Assembly: GCF_042655435.1 (NCBI RefSeq)
Contig: NZ_JBHSMG010000003.1
Location: 229,713 to 293,712 of the forward strand
Reading direction: 5' to 3'
DNA length: 64,000 nt
DNA from: Lysinimonas soli
GTDB lineage: Bacteria; Actinomycetota; Actinomycetes; Actinomycetales; Microbacteriaceae
A model generated the notes under the pieces. It made no database searches. It worked only from the letters and a program-made list of their open reading frames with translations, and was not told the origin of the DNA. Position 1 is the stretch's first letter; each line of letters opens with the position of its first letter. The translations under genes and the position numbers were made by a program. Shown here piece by piece: positions 17,457 through 26,415 of this stretch.

Positions 17457-17479
17457 GCTCTGTTCAGTAATCGTAAACA

Positions 17480-17525
17480 AAGTGGTAAGTAGCACTTGAC
17501 AACAGTTGGCCATCGCTTCTAATAT
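17480..17525 (+). promoter_or_regulatory. strong promoter and operator of the amidohydrolase-ABC operon
   Basis: TTGACA (17496-17501), 18-base spacer, TAATAT (17520-17525): the best consensus promoter in the window. The inverted repeat AAGTG-N8-CACTT (17480-17484 and 17493-17497) overlaps the -35, a natural place for a repressor. It drives the run from 17600 to about 23758. Confidence 0.65.
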
Positions 17526-17599
17526 CGGGCGAGTACACCCAGCGCGATGAAGCGGCCCGACTGCTTCCCGTGCGCACGAGCAGTCGACGAGGACCGACC

Positions 17600-18976
17600 A
17601 TGAGCGAGCGAACTCTCATCCGCAAGGCCACCGTGATCACGGCGGCCTCGGCAGGCGAAGTGCTGACCGACACCGACATCCTCATCGAGGATGGCAAGAT
17701 CGTCGTCATCGGGCGCGAGCTGCCCGCCGGCGATGCCGAGATCCTCGACTTCACCGGCCGGATCGTGATGCCGGGCTTCGTCGACACCCACCGCCACACC
17801 TGGCAGTCGGTCGTGCGCGACATCGCCTCGGACTGGTCGCTGACCGAGTACCTCGCCGGGCTGCACACGGGGCTCTCGAAGTACTACCGCCCCGAAGACA
17901 CCTACGCGGGCAACTACCTCGGTGCCCTCGAGGCGCTCGACTCCGGGATCACCACGCTGGTCGACTGGTCGCACAACCTGGCGACCCCCGAGCACGCGGA
18001 TGCCGCGATCAAGGCCCTGCAGGACACCGGGATGCGCGCGGTCTTCGCCCACGGCGGTGGCAACAAGCAGTGGGGCGCCCCGCTGCCGTCGCCCAACAAC
18101 CACCCCGAGGACGCGCGTCGGATCCGCGAGCAGTACTTCTCCGACAACACCGGGCTCGTCACGATGGCGATGGCGCTGCGCGGCCCGCAGTTCACCACCC
18201 CCGAGGTGAACCGGCACGACTTCGCTCTGGCCAAGGACCTCGACCTGCGCATCACCGTGCACGTCGGCGACGGGTACTGGGGCAAGAGCGGGCCGATCCT
18301 GAAGCTGCGCGACGACGGTCTGCTCTCGGACCGCATCACCTACGTGCACTGCGACACGCTGTCCGACGAGGAGCTCGACATCATCGCCGCCTCCGGGGGC
18401 AGCGCCTCGGTGTCGCCCGACGTGGAGATGCAAATGGGGCACGGATTCCCGGCCACCGGGCGACTGCTCGAGCACGGCATCCGCCCCACCTTCTCGATCG
18501 ACGTGTGCAGCAGCAACGGCGGCGACATGTTCGGCACGATGCGCACCGCGATCGGCATGCAGCGCGCGCTCGACAACGCCCCGGCGGTCGAGACGGGCGA
18601 GGTCATCGAGCGCATCGGGCTCAGCTGCGCCGAGGTCGTGCGCTTCGCGACCATCGACGGTGCCAACGCCGCGGGCCTTGGCGATGTCACGGGCTCGGTC
18701 GAGGTCGGCAAGGCGGCGGATCTGGTCGCCCTGGATGACCGCTCGCTCGCCATCACCCCCATGAACAACCCCTTCGGCGCCGTGGTCTACGCGGCCCACC
18801 CGGGTCTGGTGCGCGATGTCTTCGTGGCCGGCAAGCGGGTCAAGAAGGACGGCCAGCTGGTCGGAGTCGACTACGACCGGGTCAAGTCGCTCGCGGTCGC
18901 CGCCCGGGACCACGTCATGTCAGCCATGCCAGGCGCGAGCCTCGGCGGCGGCTGGCACCCCGACCTCACCGCCTGA
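17600..18976 (+). CDS. ATZ/TRZ-type amidohydrolase, copy 2
   Basis: A 458-residue amidohydrolase paralogous to copy 1. Metal ligands are His64 and His66 (VDTHRHTWQS), His in ITVHVGDGYWG, His in YVHCDTLS, and Asp in SIDVCSSNGGDMF. The deaminase Glu after the third His is again replaced. The ATG at 17600 has GAGGA just before it; the longer reading from 17570 lacks one. It is the first gene of an operon continuing, through a 1-base overlap, into ABC transporter genes, which implies that the importer supplies its substrate. Confidence 0.8.
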   Translation: MSERTLIRKATVITAASAGEVLTDTDILIEDGKIVVIGRELPAGDAEILDFTGRIVMPGFVDTHRHTWQSVVRDIASDWSLTEYLAGLHTGLSKYYRPEDTYAGNYLGALEALDSGITTLVDWSHNLATPEHADAAIKALQDTGMRAVFAHGGGNKQWGAPLPSPNNHPEDARRIREQYFSDNTGLVTMAMALRGPQFTTPEVNRHDFALAKDLDLRITVHVGDGYWGKSGPILKLRDDGLLSDRITYVHCDTLSDEELDIIAASGGSASVSPDVEMQMGHGFPATGRLLEHGIRPTFSIDVCSSNGGDMFGTMRTAIGMQRALDNAPAVETGEVIERIGLSCAEVVRFATIDGANAAGLGDVTGSVEVGKAADLVALDDRSLAITPMNNPFGAVVYAAHPGLVRDVFVAGKRVKKDGQLVGVDYDRVKSLAVAARDHVMSAMPGASLGGGWHPDLTA

Positions 18977-20040
18977 TGACCGTCGACAACGCCACGGCGC
19001 CCGTCAAGACCGAGCCGATCAACCGCCGCCGCCTTCCCGCGGTCGTGCTGTCGTGGCCCGGCACCCGGGCTCTGATCGCCGTGATCGTGCTGTTCGCGGT
19101 CAGCCCGCTCTTCTCGCTGGGAAGCGTCAGCAGCACCGCCATCATCTCGATGCTGCCGTTCGCGGCGCTGATCGCGGTGGTCGCGATCGGGCAGACGCTC
19201 GTGATCCAGCAGGGCGGCCTCGACCTGTCGGTCGCCGGTGCCGTGACGCTCGGTGCGGTGATCGCGGCCAAGCTCGGATCCGACGGTCGAATCGGTCTTG
19301 TCGCGACGATCCTGATCGCCATTCTCGCGACCTCGCTGTTCGGCATCCTGAGCGGCGTCACGGTCGCGGTCTTCGGGCTGCCGCCGCTCGTCGTCACGAT
19401 CGCCATCAACGCCCTGATGATCGGCGCCGTGCAGGCGGTCTCCGGTGGCTTCAGCTCCCAGGCGCCGCCCGGACTCAGCGGGCTGGCGCTCAGTCGCTGG
19501 GTGGGACTGCCGGTGCTGGCGCTGATCGCCCTCGCCATTGCGGTCGTCGCTCAGCTGGTGCTGAAGCTCACCCGGGTCGGACGGCGCTTCGAGCTCGTGG
19601 GCGAGAACTGGCGTGCGGCCGAGTTCATCGGCATCTCGCCGAAGCGCTACACGATCGCCGCCTACTGGCTCTCGTCCCTGCTCGCGGCCGGAGCCGGCGT
19701 GCTGCTCGCGGGCCTGCTGCGCATTCCGACTCTGACCTCGGGGGATGCCTACCTGCTCCCCTCGATCGCGGCCGTCGTCCTCGGGGGCACTGCCCTCACC
19801 GGAGGCCGTGGCAGCATCGCCGGAACAGCGCTCGGCGCCCTGTTCCTCGCCCAACTCAGCCAGCTCGTGCAGACCTTCACACAGTCCACAGCCATGCAGA
19901 ACATCGTCCAGGCGCTCATCATCGGCGTCGGGATCGTCGCCCAGCTCCAGTTGGGCGGTTCGACGGCGAAGCTCAAGGGCCTCGTCCGGAGAAGCTCCAC
20001 CCCATCCACCAAGTCATCTCAAAGAGGAGAAGGAAAGTGA
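18976..20040 (+). CDS. ribose-type ABC transporter permease (RbsC family)
   Basis: A 354-residue BPD_transp_2 family permease with about eight to ten hydrophobic helices after a short cytoplasmic lead. The conserved GGLDLSVAGAVTLGAV segment and the cytoplasmic coupling region ENWRAAEFIGISPKRYTIAAY are visible. ATG overlaps the stop of amidohydrolase 2 by one base. It pairs with the permease domain of the fused ABC protein at 21215. Sugar-type systems of this family import nucleosides and other small solutes as well as sugars. Confidence 0.85.
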   Translation: MTVDNATAPVKTEPINRRRLPAVVLSWPGTRALIAVIVLFAVSPLFSLGSVSSTAIISMLPFAALIAVVAIGQTLVIQQGGLDLSVAGAVTLGAVIAAKLGSDGRIGLVATILIAILATSLFGILSGVTVAVFGLPPLVVTIAINALMIGAVQAVSGGFSSQAPPGLSGLALSRWVGLPVLALIALAIAVVAQLVLKLTRVGRRFELVGENWRAAEFIGISPKRYTIAAYWLSSLLAAGAGVLLAGLLRIPTLTSGDAYLLPSIAAVVLGGTALTGGRGSIAGTALGALFLAQLSQLVQTFTQSTAMQNIVQALIIGVGIVAQLQLGGSTAKLKGLVRRSSTPSTKSSQRGEGK

Positions 20041-21215
20041 AAAGCATCGCAAACGCGCGGTCGCTGCGAATCGCCGCGGTCGCAGCCGTGGTCGCGGGCG
20101 CCCTGGTTCTCGCCGGGTGTTCGTCGACCAACGGGTCGGCATCCGGCGGCAAGAAGGACACCCTGCACGCCGACATCTCGGCCGGCAAGGTCGGCACCGA
20201 AGCGGACTTCAGCAGCATCGACAAGGTCTGCGGTTCGGGCCCGGTCTCGGTGACGGTGGTCGACGGCTACGGCACCAACTCGTGGTCGAAGACCGTCAAG
20301 GCCGAGATCGACTCGGAAGCGGCCAAGTGCAAGTCGATCACGAGCGTGTCGTACACGGCGGGCCGCGGTGACCTCGCCGCGACCAACGCCGCGATCACGG
20401 GTTCGGCGGCCAAGGGCAGCAACATCCTGCTCGTGATCCCGGACGCCGGCCCCGGACAGGCGCAGCTCGCCTCGATCCGCAAGGCCAGCAAGGCGGGCAC
20501 CATCGTGGTGCCGTTCGCCTCCGACCCGACCGGCAAGGCCGGAACCGACTACCTCGACTACGCCGACCAGATCCCGTCCTACAGCGGACAGGCCTGGGCG
20601 CAGTGGGTCGTCGACACGCTCGGCTCGAAGGGCGGCAACGTCGTGTTCCTCGGCGGGCCCGCGGGCGCCGCTGTCTCAGCGCAGGAGTTCATCGGCATCC
20701 AGAAGGTGCTCGCCAAGAACCCGCAGATCAAGCTCCTGACCCCGGAGCCGGTCACCACCAACTGGGACCCGGCGCAGGCGCAGCAGGCGATGGCCGGACT
20801 GCTCAGCCAGTACCCGAAGATCGACGCGGTCATCGCGGACTACGGCGCCGTCGCCAACGGCGTCATCCGCGCCTACCAGGCGGCCGGGGTCACCCTGCCC
20901 CTGCTGACGTCGACCGACGACAACTCGCTCAGCTGCGGGTTCGACGCGCTCAAGGCCACCAACCCCGGCTATGAGCTCGCGACCAACTCGTCGCGCACCT
21001 GGATCGGTCGCGTCGCGCTGCGCAAGGCCCTTGCCGCGTTCTACGGCAAGAGCGACAGCGAGCCGTCGCAGTTCAACCTGGGACTGGTCGAGGACTCGAC
21101 GGGTAAGACCGCCGACACCAAGACGCCGTCCGCGGCATGCCTGAAGGACGCGCCGACCGACGCATCGCCGTCGTCGCTGCTCACCAACGCCGAGTTCAAG
21201 AAGATCTTCGGCTGA
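20037..21215 (+). CDS. periplasmic-binding-protein-like lipoprotein (RbsB family)
   Basis: A 392-residue substrate-binding lipoprotein. The signal peptide ends in the lipobox LAGC with lipidation Cys28, followed by a Ser/Gly linker and a two-lobed type I binding fold (VTVVDGYGTNSWSKTVKAEI; IVVPFASDP; IDAVIADYGAVANGVIRAY). The GTG start follows AGAGGAGAAGGAAA and overlaps the permease stop (GTGA). It delivers the unknown substrate to the membrane permeases encoded on either side. Confidence 0.85.
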   Translation: MKSIANARSLRIAAVAAVVAGALVLAGCSSTNGSASGGKKDTLHADISAGKVGTEADFSSIDKVCGSGPVSVTVVDGYGTNSWSKTVKAEIDSEAAKCKSITSVSYTAGRGDLAATNAAITGSAAKGSNILLVIPDAGPGQAQLASIRKASKAGTIVVPFASDPTGKAGTDYLDYADQIPSYSGQAWAQWVVDTLGSKGGNVVFLGGPAGAAVSAQEFIGIQKVLAKNPQIKLLTPEPVTTNWDPAQAQQAMAGLLSQYPKIDAVIADYGAVANGVIRAYQAAGVTLPLLTSTDDNSLSCGFDALKATNPGYELATNSSRTWIGRVALRKALAAFYGKSDSEPSQFNLGLVEDSTGKTADTKTPSAACLKDAPTDASPSSLLTNAEFKKIFG

Positions 21216-23758
21216 TGGCAACCCCGACCAGTTCGACCCCCGGCTTGGTGCTCACCGAGATCACCAAGACCTACCCGGGCGTGCGGGCGCTCGACAGCGT
21301 GAGTGTCACTGTGGAGCGCGGGCGTGTGCACGCGATCCTCGGTGAGAACGGCGCGGGCAAGTCGACGCTGGTCGGGATCGCCGCGGGGTCGGTCGTGCCG
21401 GATTCCGGCACGATCGGCCTCGCCGGCGAGCAGGTCGCGCGGATCCAACCGCGCGAGGCCCGCGAGAAGGGTCTGGCGATCGTCTACCAGACCCCGGCGC
21501 TCGCCCCCTCTCTCTCGGTCGTCGACTCCGTGCTGCTGCTGCTTCCCGAGTCGCGGCGGCCGAAGCGCCGCGGCGCCGCGGCCTGGCTGTCGGCGCACTT
21601 CGAGAGCCTCGGGCTCACGATCGACCCCAACGCGCAGGTGGGCTCGCTGTCGCTGCGCGAGGCGCATCTGATCGAGATCGCCGCTGCGCTCGCGTCCGAG
21701 CCGTCGGTGCTGGTGCTCGACGAGCCGACCGAGGCGCTCGGCAACGACGAGACGCGCTGGTTGTTCGAGCGGATCGACGAGCTGCTCGCGAAGAACGTCG
21801 GCATCGTCTACATCACCCACCGGATCCCCGAGGTGGTCGAGATCGCGAGCGATCTCACGGTGCTTCGCGACGGCAAGGTCGTCGGCCGCGGCAAGGTCGC
21901 CGACTTCTCGGAGGACCAGATCGTCGAGCTGATCGTCGGGCGCTCCCTCGAGACCACCTTCCCCGACAAGTCGAGCAGCGAGCCCGGGGTGCAGCCGGCG
22001 CTCGAGGTCGTCGACGCGACCGGCCCGGGATTCCGGTCGGTCTCGTTCACGGTGGCCCCCGGCCGCATCGTCGGCCTCGCCGGCGTCGAGGGCAACGGGC
22101 AGCGCGAGCTGCTCCGCGCTCTCTCCGGCAAGGGTCCGATGGCGGGAACGGTCCGCGTGAACGGCACGCCGCTCGCCCGGCGCAGCGCCAAGGCCGGATC
22201 CCAGCTGGGCATCGCCTACCTGCCGGGGGATCGCATCGGCGAGGCCATGTTCGGCAAGATGTCGGTCCGCGAGAACATCGTGGCGCCCTCGATCGATCTC
22301 GCGATGCCCGCCGGCTTCTTGGACCGCCCGCGCGAGTACCGGCTCACCCGCGAGGCCATCGCAGGTCTCGCCGTCAAGACCCCGACCCTCGAGACGCCGG
22401 TCACCTCGCTCTCCGGCGGCAGCCAGCAGAAAGTGCTGCTCGCCCGCGCCCGCCTCGGCGACCCGAAGGTGCTCCTCGTCGAGGACCCCACCCAGGGCGT
22501 GGATGCGGGAGCGCGGGTCGAGATCTACGCCTTCCTGCGCCGAATGGCCGAGTCGGGTGTCGCCGTCGTCGTGCTCTCGACCGACGCCGTGGAGCTCGAG
22601 GGCCTGTGCGACAGCGTGCTGGTCTTCTCTCGCGGCCGCGTCATGGTGACCCTCGACGGTGATCAGGTCACCGAGCGCGCCATCACGGGCACCGCCGTGC
22701 TTTCGCAGCGCGAGCACGAGAGCGCGCCGGTCGTGAGCGCGGTCCCCTCGGGCGCGCGCCGGAGCTGGTGGCGAGGGGAGGGCCAGGCGGGAGTGCTCGT
22801 CGGCCTCATCCTCGTGCTCGGGGCCGTGACGACCCTCGTCGCCCCCGCCTTCCTCAACCCGCTCAACATCTCTCAGACCCTCGCCACCGCGGGCACCCTG
22901 GTCGTGGTCGGGCTCGCGCAGCTTCTCGTCGTGATGACCGGCGGCATCGACTTGAGCATCGGCTCCGTGGTCGCGCTCGCCGGGGTGATCACCTCCTTCT
23001 TCGCCCACGGCAGCATCGTGCTGTTCGTGGCGGGAGTCGCGCTCTCGATCGTGGCGGGCCTCGTCGTCGGGGTCGTCAACGGCCTGCTGGCGACGCGCCT
23101 GAACATCCCACCCGTCATCGCGACCCTCGTCACCTCGATCGCGGTGCTCGGCCTCGCGCAGGTTCTGCGACCGCAGCCGAGCGAGACCGCGACCGACGAG
23201 ATCATGACCCTGATCGGCACCACGGTCGCCGGGGTGCCCCTGATCCTCGTCGCGGCGATCCTGATCGCGGTCGTGCTCTGGCTGATCATCGGCCGCACGC
23301 GCCTCGGGCGTGGACTGCGGGCCGCGGGCTCGGATCCGGTGAAGGCGAATCGGATGGGAGTGAGCGTGCGCGCGATGCGCATGTTCGCGAGCGTCGCGGC
23401 GGGCGGCCTGGCTGCGGTCGCGGGCTTCGCGTTGTACACCACGACCGGCATCGGCGACGCGAACACGGGCCAGACCCTCACGCTCACCTCCGTCACCGCC
23501 ATCGTGATCGCCGGCGCCAGCATCTTCGGCGGCTCGGGCTCGGCGATCGCGGTCGCGGCCGCCGGGCTGCTGCTCGAGACCATCACGAGTGCGTTGACCT
23601 TCCTCTCGCTCAGCCTGTCGTGGCAGTACTGGGTGCAGGGCGCCTTCGTGCTGGTCGCGGCGGTGATCCCGCTGGTCGCCCGATTCGTGCGCACCCGGCG
23701 GCTGATCGCGCCGCCGACCGCGCCCCCGAGCGGGGCGGTCGCCGAGGCCGCACCATGA
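21215..23758 (+). CDS. fused ABC transporter: two ATPase domains plus permease (RbsA-RbsC)
   Basis: An 847-residue single polypeptide. NBD1 (about 10-245) has Walker A GENGAGKST with Lys49, signature-like LSLREAHL and Walker B LVLDEPTEAL. NBD2 (about 265-500) has a Walker A lacking the lysine (GVEGNGQREL), as usual in RbsA-type proteins, with a good signature LSGGSQQK and LLVEDPTQGVDAG. From about residue 520 an RbsC-type permease of roughly ten helices follows (GGIDLSIGSVVALAG). ATPase and permease are normally separate genes; no stop or frameshift separates them here. One-base overlap with the binding-protein gene. Confidence 0.87.
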   Translation: MATPTSSTPGLVLTEITKTYPGVRALDSVSVTVERGRVHAILGENGAGKSTLVGIAAGSVVPDSGTIGLAGEQVARIQPREAREKGLAIVYQTPALAPSLSVVDSVLLLLPESRRPKRRGAAAWLSAHFESLGLTIDPNAQVGSLSLREAHLIEIAAALASEPSVLVLDEPTEALGNDETRWLFERIDELLAKNVGIVYITHRIPEVVEIASDLTVLRDGKVVGRGKVADFSEDQIVELIVGRSLETTFPDKSSSEPGVQPALEVVDATGPGFRSVSFTVAPGRIVGLAGVEGNGQRELLRALSGKGPMAGTVRVNGTPLARRSAKAGSQLGIAYLPGDRIGEAMFGKMSVRENIVAPSIDLAMPAGFLDRPREYRLTREAIAGLAVKTPTLETPVTSLSGGSQQKVLLARARLGDPKVLLVEDPTQGVDAGARVEIYAFLRRMAESGVAVVVLSTDAVELEGLCDSVLVFSRGRVMVTLDGDQVTERAITGTAVLSQREHESAPVVSAVPSGARRSWWRGEGQAGVLVGLILVLGAVTTLVAPAFLNPLNISQTLATAGTLVVVGLAQLLVVMTGGIDLSIGSVVALAGVITSFFAHGSIVLFVAGVALSIVAGLVVGVVNGLLATRLNIPPVIATLVTSIAVLGLAQVLRPQPSETATDEIMTLIGTTVAGVPLILVAAILIAVVLWLIIGRTRLGRGLRAAGSDPVKANRMGVSVRAMRMFASVAAGGLAAVAGFALYTTTGIGDANTGQTLTLTSVTAIVIAGASIFGGSGSAIAVAAAGLLLETITSALTFLSLSLSWQYWVQGAFVLVAAVIPLVARFVRTRRLIAPPTAPPSGAVAEAAP

Positions 23759-23813
23759 CGACCCGGCACCCCGCTCTCACGAACCAACAGCAGAACTTCA
23801 CGAGGAGGACCTC

Positions 23814-25202
23814 ATGATCAGCACCGCCACCACCGGAACCAATGCCGTCGACTGGGAACAGCGCATCGACTTCGATCGCCTGCGAGCCGAGCGACTGGCA
23901 CGCCTGAAGGCAGAGCTCGAACGCTCGGACCTGGGGGCGGTGCTCGCGTTCGATTTCGCGAACATCCGCTACATGTCGGCGACGCACATCGGCACCTGGG
24001 CGATCGACAAGCTGATCCGCTTCTCGCTGTTGACGCGCAACACCGACCCGATCGTGTGGGACTTCGGGTCGGCCGCGAAGCATCACGCGCTGCACAACCC
24101 CTGGCTGAACACCACGACCGCCGAGATGGACGCCGACCCGCACGCCCCGCACCACGGTGCCGTGCGACCGCGTCTGGAATCGGGCGCGCGCGCCGGCATC
24201 TCGACGCTGCGCGGCGCGTTCAACCCGAACGCGGGCATCGCCGAGGACGTCGCGAAGAAGATCAAGCGCGAGCTCGAGAAGTTCGGGGTCGCCGACCAGC
24301 CGCTGGGCGTCGACGTGATCGAGCCGCCGGTGCTGTTCGCTCTGCAGCGGGAGGGCATCCAGGTCGTCGACGGCCAGCAGCTGTTCCTGACCGCGCGCGC
24401 CATCAAGACCCAGGATGAGATCAGCCTGCTCACCGAGGCGGCGTCCATGGTCGATGCGGCCTACGACAAGCTCTACGAGTTCCTGCGCCCGGGAGTGCGC
24501 GAGAACGAGGCCGTCGGCCTGGTCTCGAAGACGCTGTACGACCTGGGCTCGGAGTACGTGGAGGGTGTCAACGCGATCTCGGGGGAGCGCTGCTCGCCGC
24601 ACCCCCATGTGTACTCGGACCGGATCATCCGTCCCGGCGACCCGGCCTTCTTCGACATCCTGCACAGCTACAACGGCTACCGCACCTGCTACTACCGCAC
24701 CTTCGCGGTCGGCTCGGCGAGTCCGGCGCAGAACGATGCCTACAAGCGTGCACGCGAGTACATGGATCGCGCGATCGCACTGGTGAAGCCGGGCGCGACG
24801 ACGGCCGACATCGTGAGCGTGTGGCCGAAGGCGCAGGAGTTCGGGTTCCCGGACGAGGAGGCCGCGTTCGCCCTGCAGTACGGCCACGGCGTGGGGCTGT
24901 CGATCTGGGAGAAGCCGATCTTCTCGCGGCTGGTGTCGCTGGATCATCCCGAGGAGCTCAAGGAGGGCATGTTCTTCGCCCTCGAGACCTACTGGCCCTC
25001 GGCTGACGGGATCGGGGCGGCGCGCATCGAAGAGGAGATGGTCGTGACGGCGACCGGCTGCGAGGTCGTGACGAAGTTCCCGGCCGAGGATCTGCTCATC
25101 GCCGGTCAGCGCTTCTACACGGTCAACGGACCGCTTCCCGACCTCCGCAGTTCGCAGTCGCACCTCAACACCCCGGCCGGCCGGGGCGAGCCCGGCGCCT
25201 AG
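23814..25202 (+). CDS. M24-family 'pita-bread' hydrolase with altered metal site
   Basis: A 462-residue M24B protein (Xaa-Pro peptidase, creatinase and DddP-type lyase superfamily). The N-domain contains FANIRYMSATHIGTW. The catalytic domain shows Asp281, His358 (YGHGVGL), Glu391 (FALETYWP) and Glu406 (ARIEEEMV), but the second Asp of the metal pair is Cys292 (NGYRTCYYRTF). A standard di-metal peptidase site is therefore unlikely; a C-N or C-S bond-cleaving role is more plausible. GAGGAGG precedes the ATG. It follows the transporter and precedes a dehydrogenase. Confidence 0.8.
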   Translation: MISTATTGTNAVDWEQRIDFDRLRAERLARLKAELERSDLGAVLAFDFANIRYMSATHIGTWAIDKLIRFSLLTRNTDPIVWDFGSAAKHHALHNPWLNTTTAEMDADPHAPHHGAVRPRLESGARAGISTLRGAFNPNAGIAEDVAKKIKRELEKFGVADQPLGVDVIEPPVLFALQREGIQVVDGQQLFLTARAIKTQDEISLLTEAASMVDAAYDKLYEFLRPGVRENEAVGLVSKTLYDLGSEYVEGVNAISGERCSPHPHVYSDRIIRPGDPAFFDILHSYNGYRTCYYRTFAVGSASPAQNDAYKRAREYMDRAIALVKPGATTADIVSVWPKAQEFGFPDEEAAFALQYGHGVGLSIWEKPIFSRLVSLDHPEELKEGMFFALETYWPSADGIGAARIEEEMVVTATGCEVVTKFPAEDLLIAGQRFYTVNGPLPDLRSSQSHLNTPAGRGEPGA

Positions 25203-25211
25203 GCGCCGGGC
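25190..25211. repeat. perfect inverted repeat straddling a stop codon
   Basis: GCCCGGCGCC-TA-GGCGCCGGGC, whose centre includes the TAG stop of the M24 gene. A second palindrome, CCCCGGCC-GGCCGGGG, lies just upstream at 25171-25186. Between two same-strand genes this could attenuate transcription or stabilise the upstream mRNA end. Confidence 0.45.
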
Positions 25212-25223
25212 GGGGGTGGCGAC

Positions 25224-26279
25224 ATGAAGGCAGCGGTCTACTACGGACACCACGATGTGCGCATCGAGGAGCGCCCGATGCCGACGCGCGGGCAGGGCGA
25301 GGCGCTGATCCGGGTGCTGCGCAGCGGCATCTGCGGAACGGATGCCACCGAGTGGCGGTCCGGACCGCACCTCTTCCCCGTGGACGGGACGCCGCATCCG
25401 CTGACCGGACACGTGGGCCCCCTGATCCTGGGGCACGAGTTCATCGGCGAGGTCGTCGAGGTCGGCCCGCAGAGCCCCTTCGCCGTCGGCGATCGGGTCG
25501 CGGCCGGCGCGGGGGTCTGGTGCGGCGAATGCCCGCGCTGCCTCGAGGGGCGTACCAACCTGTGCTGGAGCTACACCACCTTCGGCCTCAACGTCGACGG
25601 AGGGATGGCGGAGTACGTCGCGGCGCCCGAGAAGATGCTGGCTCCCATCCCCGCGGGCATGTCGCTCGATGCGGCGGGACTCTCCCAGCCGCTCGCGGTC
25701 GGGTTCCATGCGGCTCGTCGCTCCACCGCCCAGCCCGGCGACCGGGTCGTGCTGATCAGCGCGGGAGCGATCGGCACCTTCGTGCTCGCGGCCCTGCTCT
25801 CGTTCGGCGACATCGAGGTGACGGTCGTCGACTTCGCCGGCCCCAAGCTGGATCGCGCCCTCCGGCTCGGCGCGACCCGGATCATCCCGGCGGGCGACGA
25901 CGTCGTGGCGGACGTGCTCGCGGCCGTGCACCCGCGCGGTGCCGACGTGGTCATCGAGGCGAGCGGGGCGCCGGGCCAGCTGGCCAATGCGATCCGGATG
26001 GTGCGCGCCGGCGGGTCGATCCTGCAGCTCGGGCTGCCCGCGCATGCTCCCGAGGTGGACCTCCCGGCGATCGTGCTGCGCGAGGTGACCCTGCGCACCA
26101 CCAACGCCCACGTCTTCTCGGAGGATCTCGGGCCGGCCCTCCAGCTGCTCGCGAGCGGCGGTCTGGCCGACGAGCTTCTCGACTCCGTGCATCCGCTGGC
26201 CGACATCGCGGACCAGCTCGAGCGGCTCGCGACCGGTCGTCTCGAGGGCAAGGTGCTCTTCGACCCGACCATGGGCTGA
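25224..26279 (+). CDS. zinc-dependent alcohol/polyol dehydrogenase (MDR family)
   Basis: A 351-residue medium-chain dehydrogenase. The catalytic zinc site has Cys37 (SGICGTD) and the GHEF histidine-glutamate. The structural zinc lobe is CGECPRCLEGRTNLC. The NAD(P) domain contains ISAGAIGTFVLAALL, where the usual GxGxxG is GAIG-like, followed by VTVVDFAGPK. It resembles butanediol/sorbitol/threonine-type dehydrogenases. It sits behind the M24 hydrolase (22-base gap), as would fit oxidation of an alcohol released by that enzyme. Confidence 0.85.
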   Translation: MKAAVYYGHHDVRIEERPMPTRGQGEALIRVLRSGICGTDATEWRSGPHLFPVDGTPHPLTGHVGPLILGHEFIGEVVEVGPQSPFAVGDRVAAGAGVWCGECPRCLEGRTNLCWSYTTFGLNVDGGMAEYVAAPEKMLAPIPAGMSLDAAGLSQPLAVGFHAARRSTAQPGDRVVLISAGAIGTFVLAALLSFGDIEVTVVDFAGPKLDRALRLGATRIIPAGDDVVADVLAAVHPRGADVVIEASGAPGQLANAIRMVRAGGSILQLGLPAHAPEVDLPAIVLREVTLRTTNAHVFSEDLGPALQLLASGGLADELLDSVHPLADIADQLERLATGRLEGKVLFDPTMG

Positions 26280-26302
26280 CCGTGTCGTGCCGAGCGCCCG
26301 GG

Positions 26303-26308
26303 TATATT
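26303..26308 (+). promoter_or_regulatory. possible -10 box upstream of XRE-cupin regulator 1
   Basis: TATATT stands out in an otherwise GC-rich gap of about 130 bases between the dehydrogenase and the regulator gene. No convincing -35 lies at normal spacing. Confidence 0.3.
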
Positions 26309-26415
26309 GTCCACATCCACTGCACGGGCGGACCGGGCGTGAAGTGTGACTCGACGGGGTGTGCTCGGCTGTCGCGGGGCAAGCAGTCGCGATGACCGAG
26401 GACGCAGAGGAACTC

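Noticed and set aside
23814..25202. Ectoine hydrolase (DoeA) for the M24 gene
   Set aside because: No DoeB deacetylase or other ectoine genes are near, and the metal site departs from the family.
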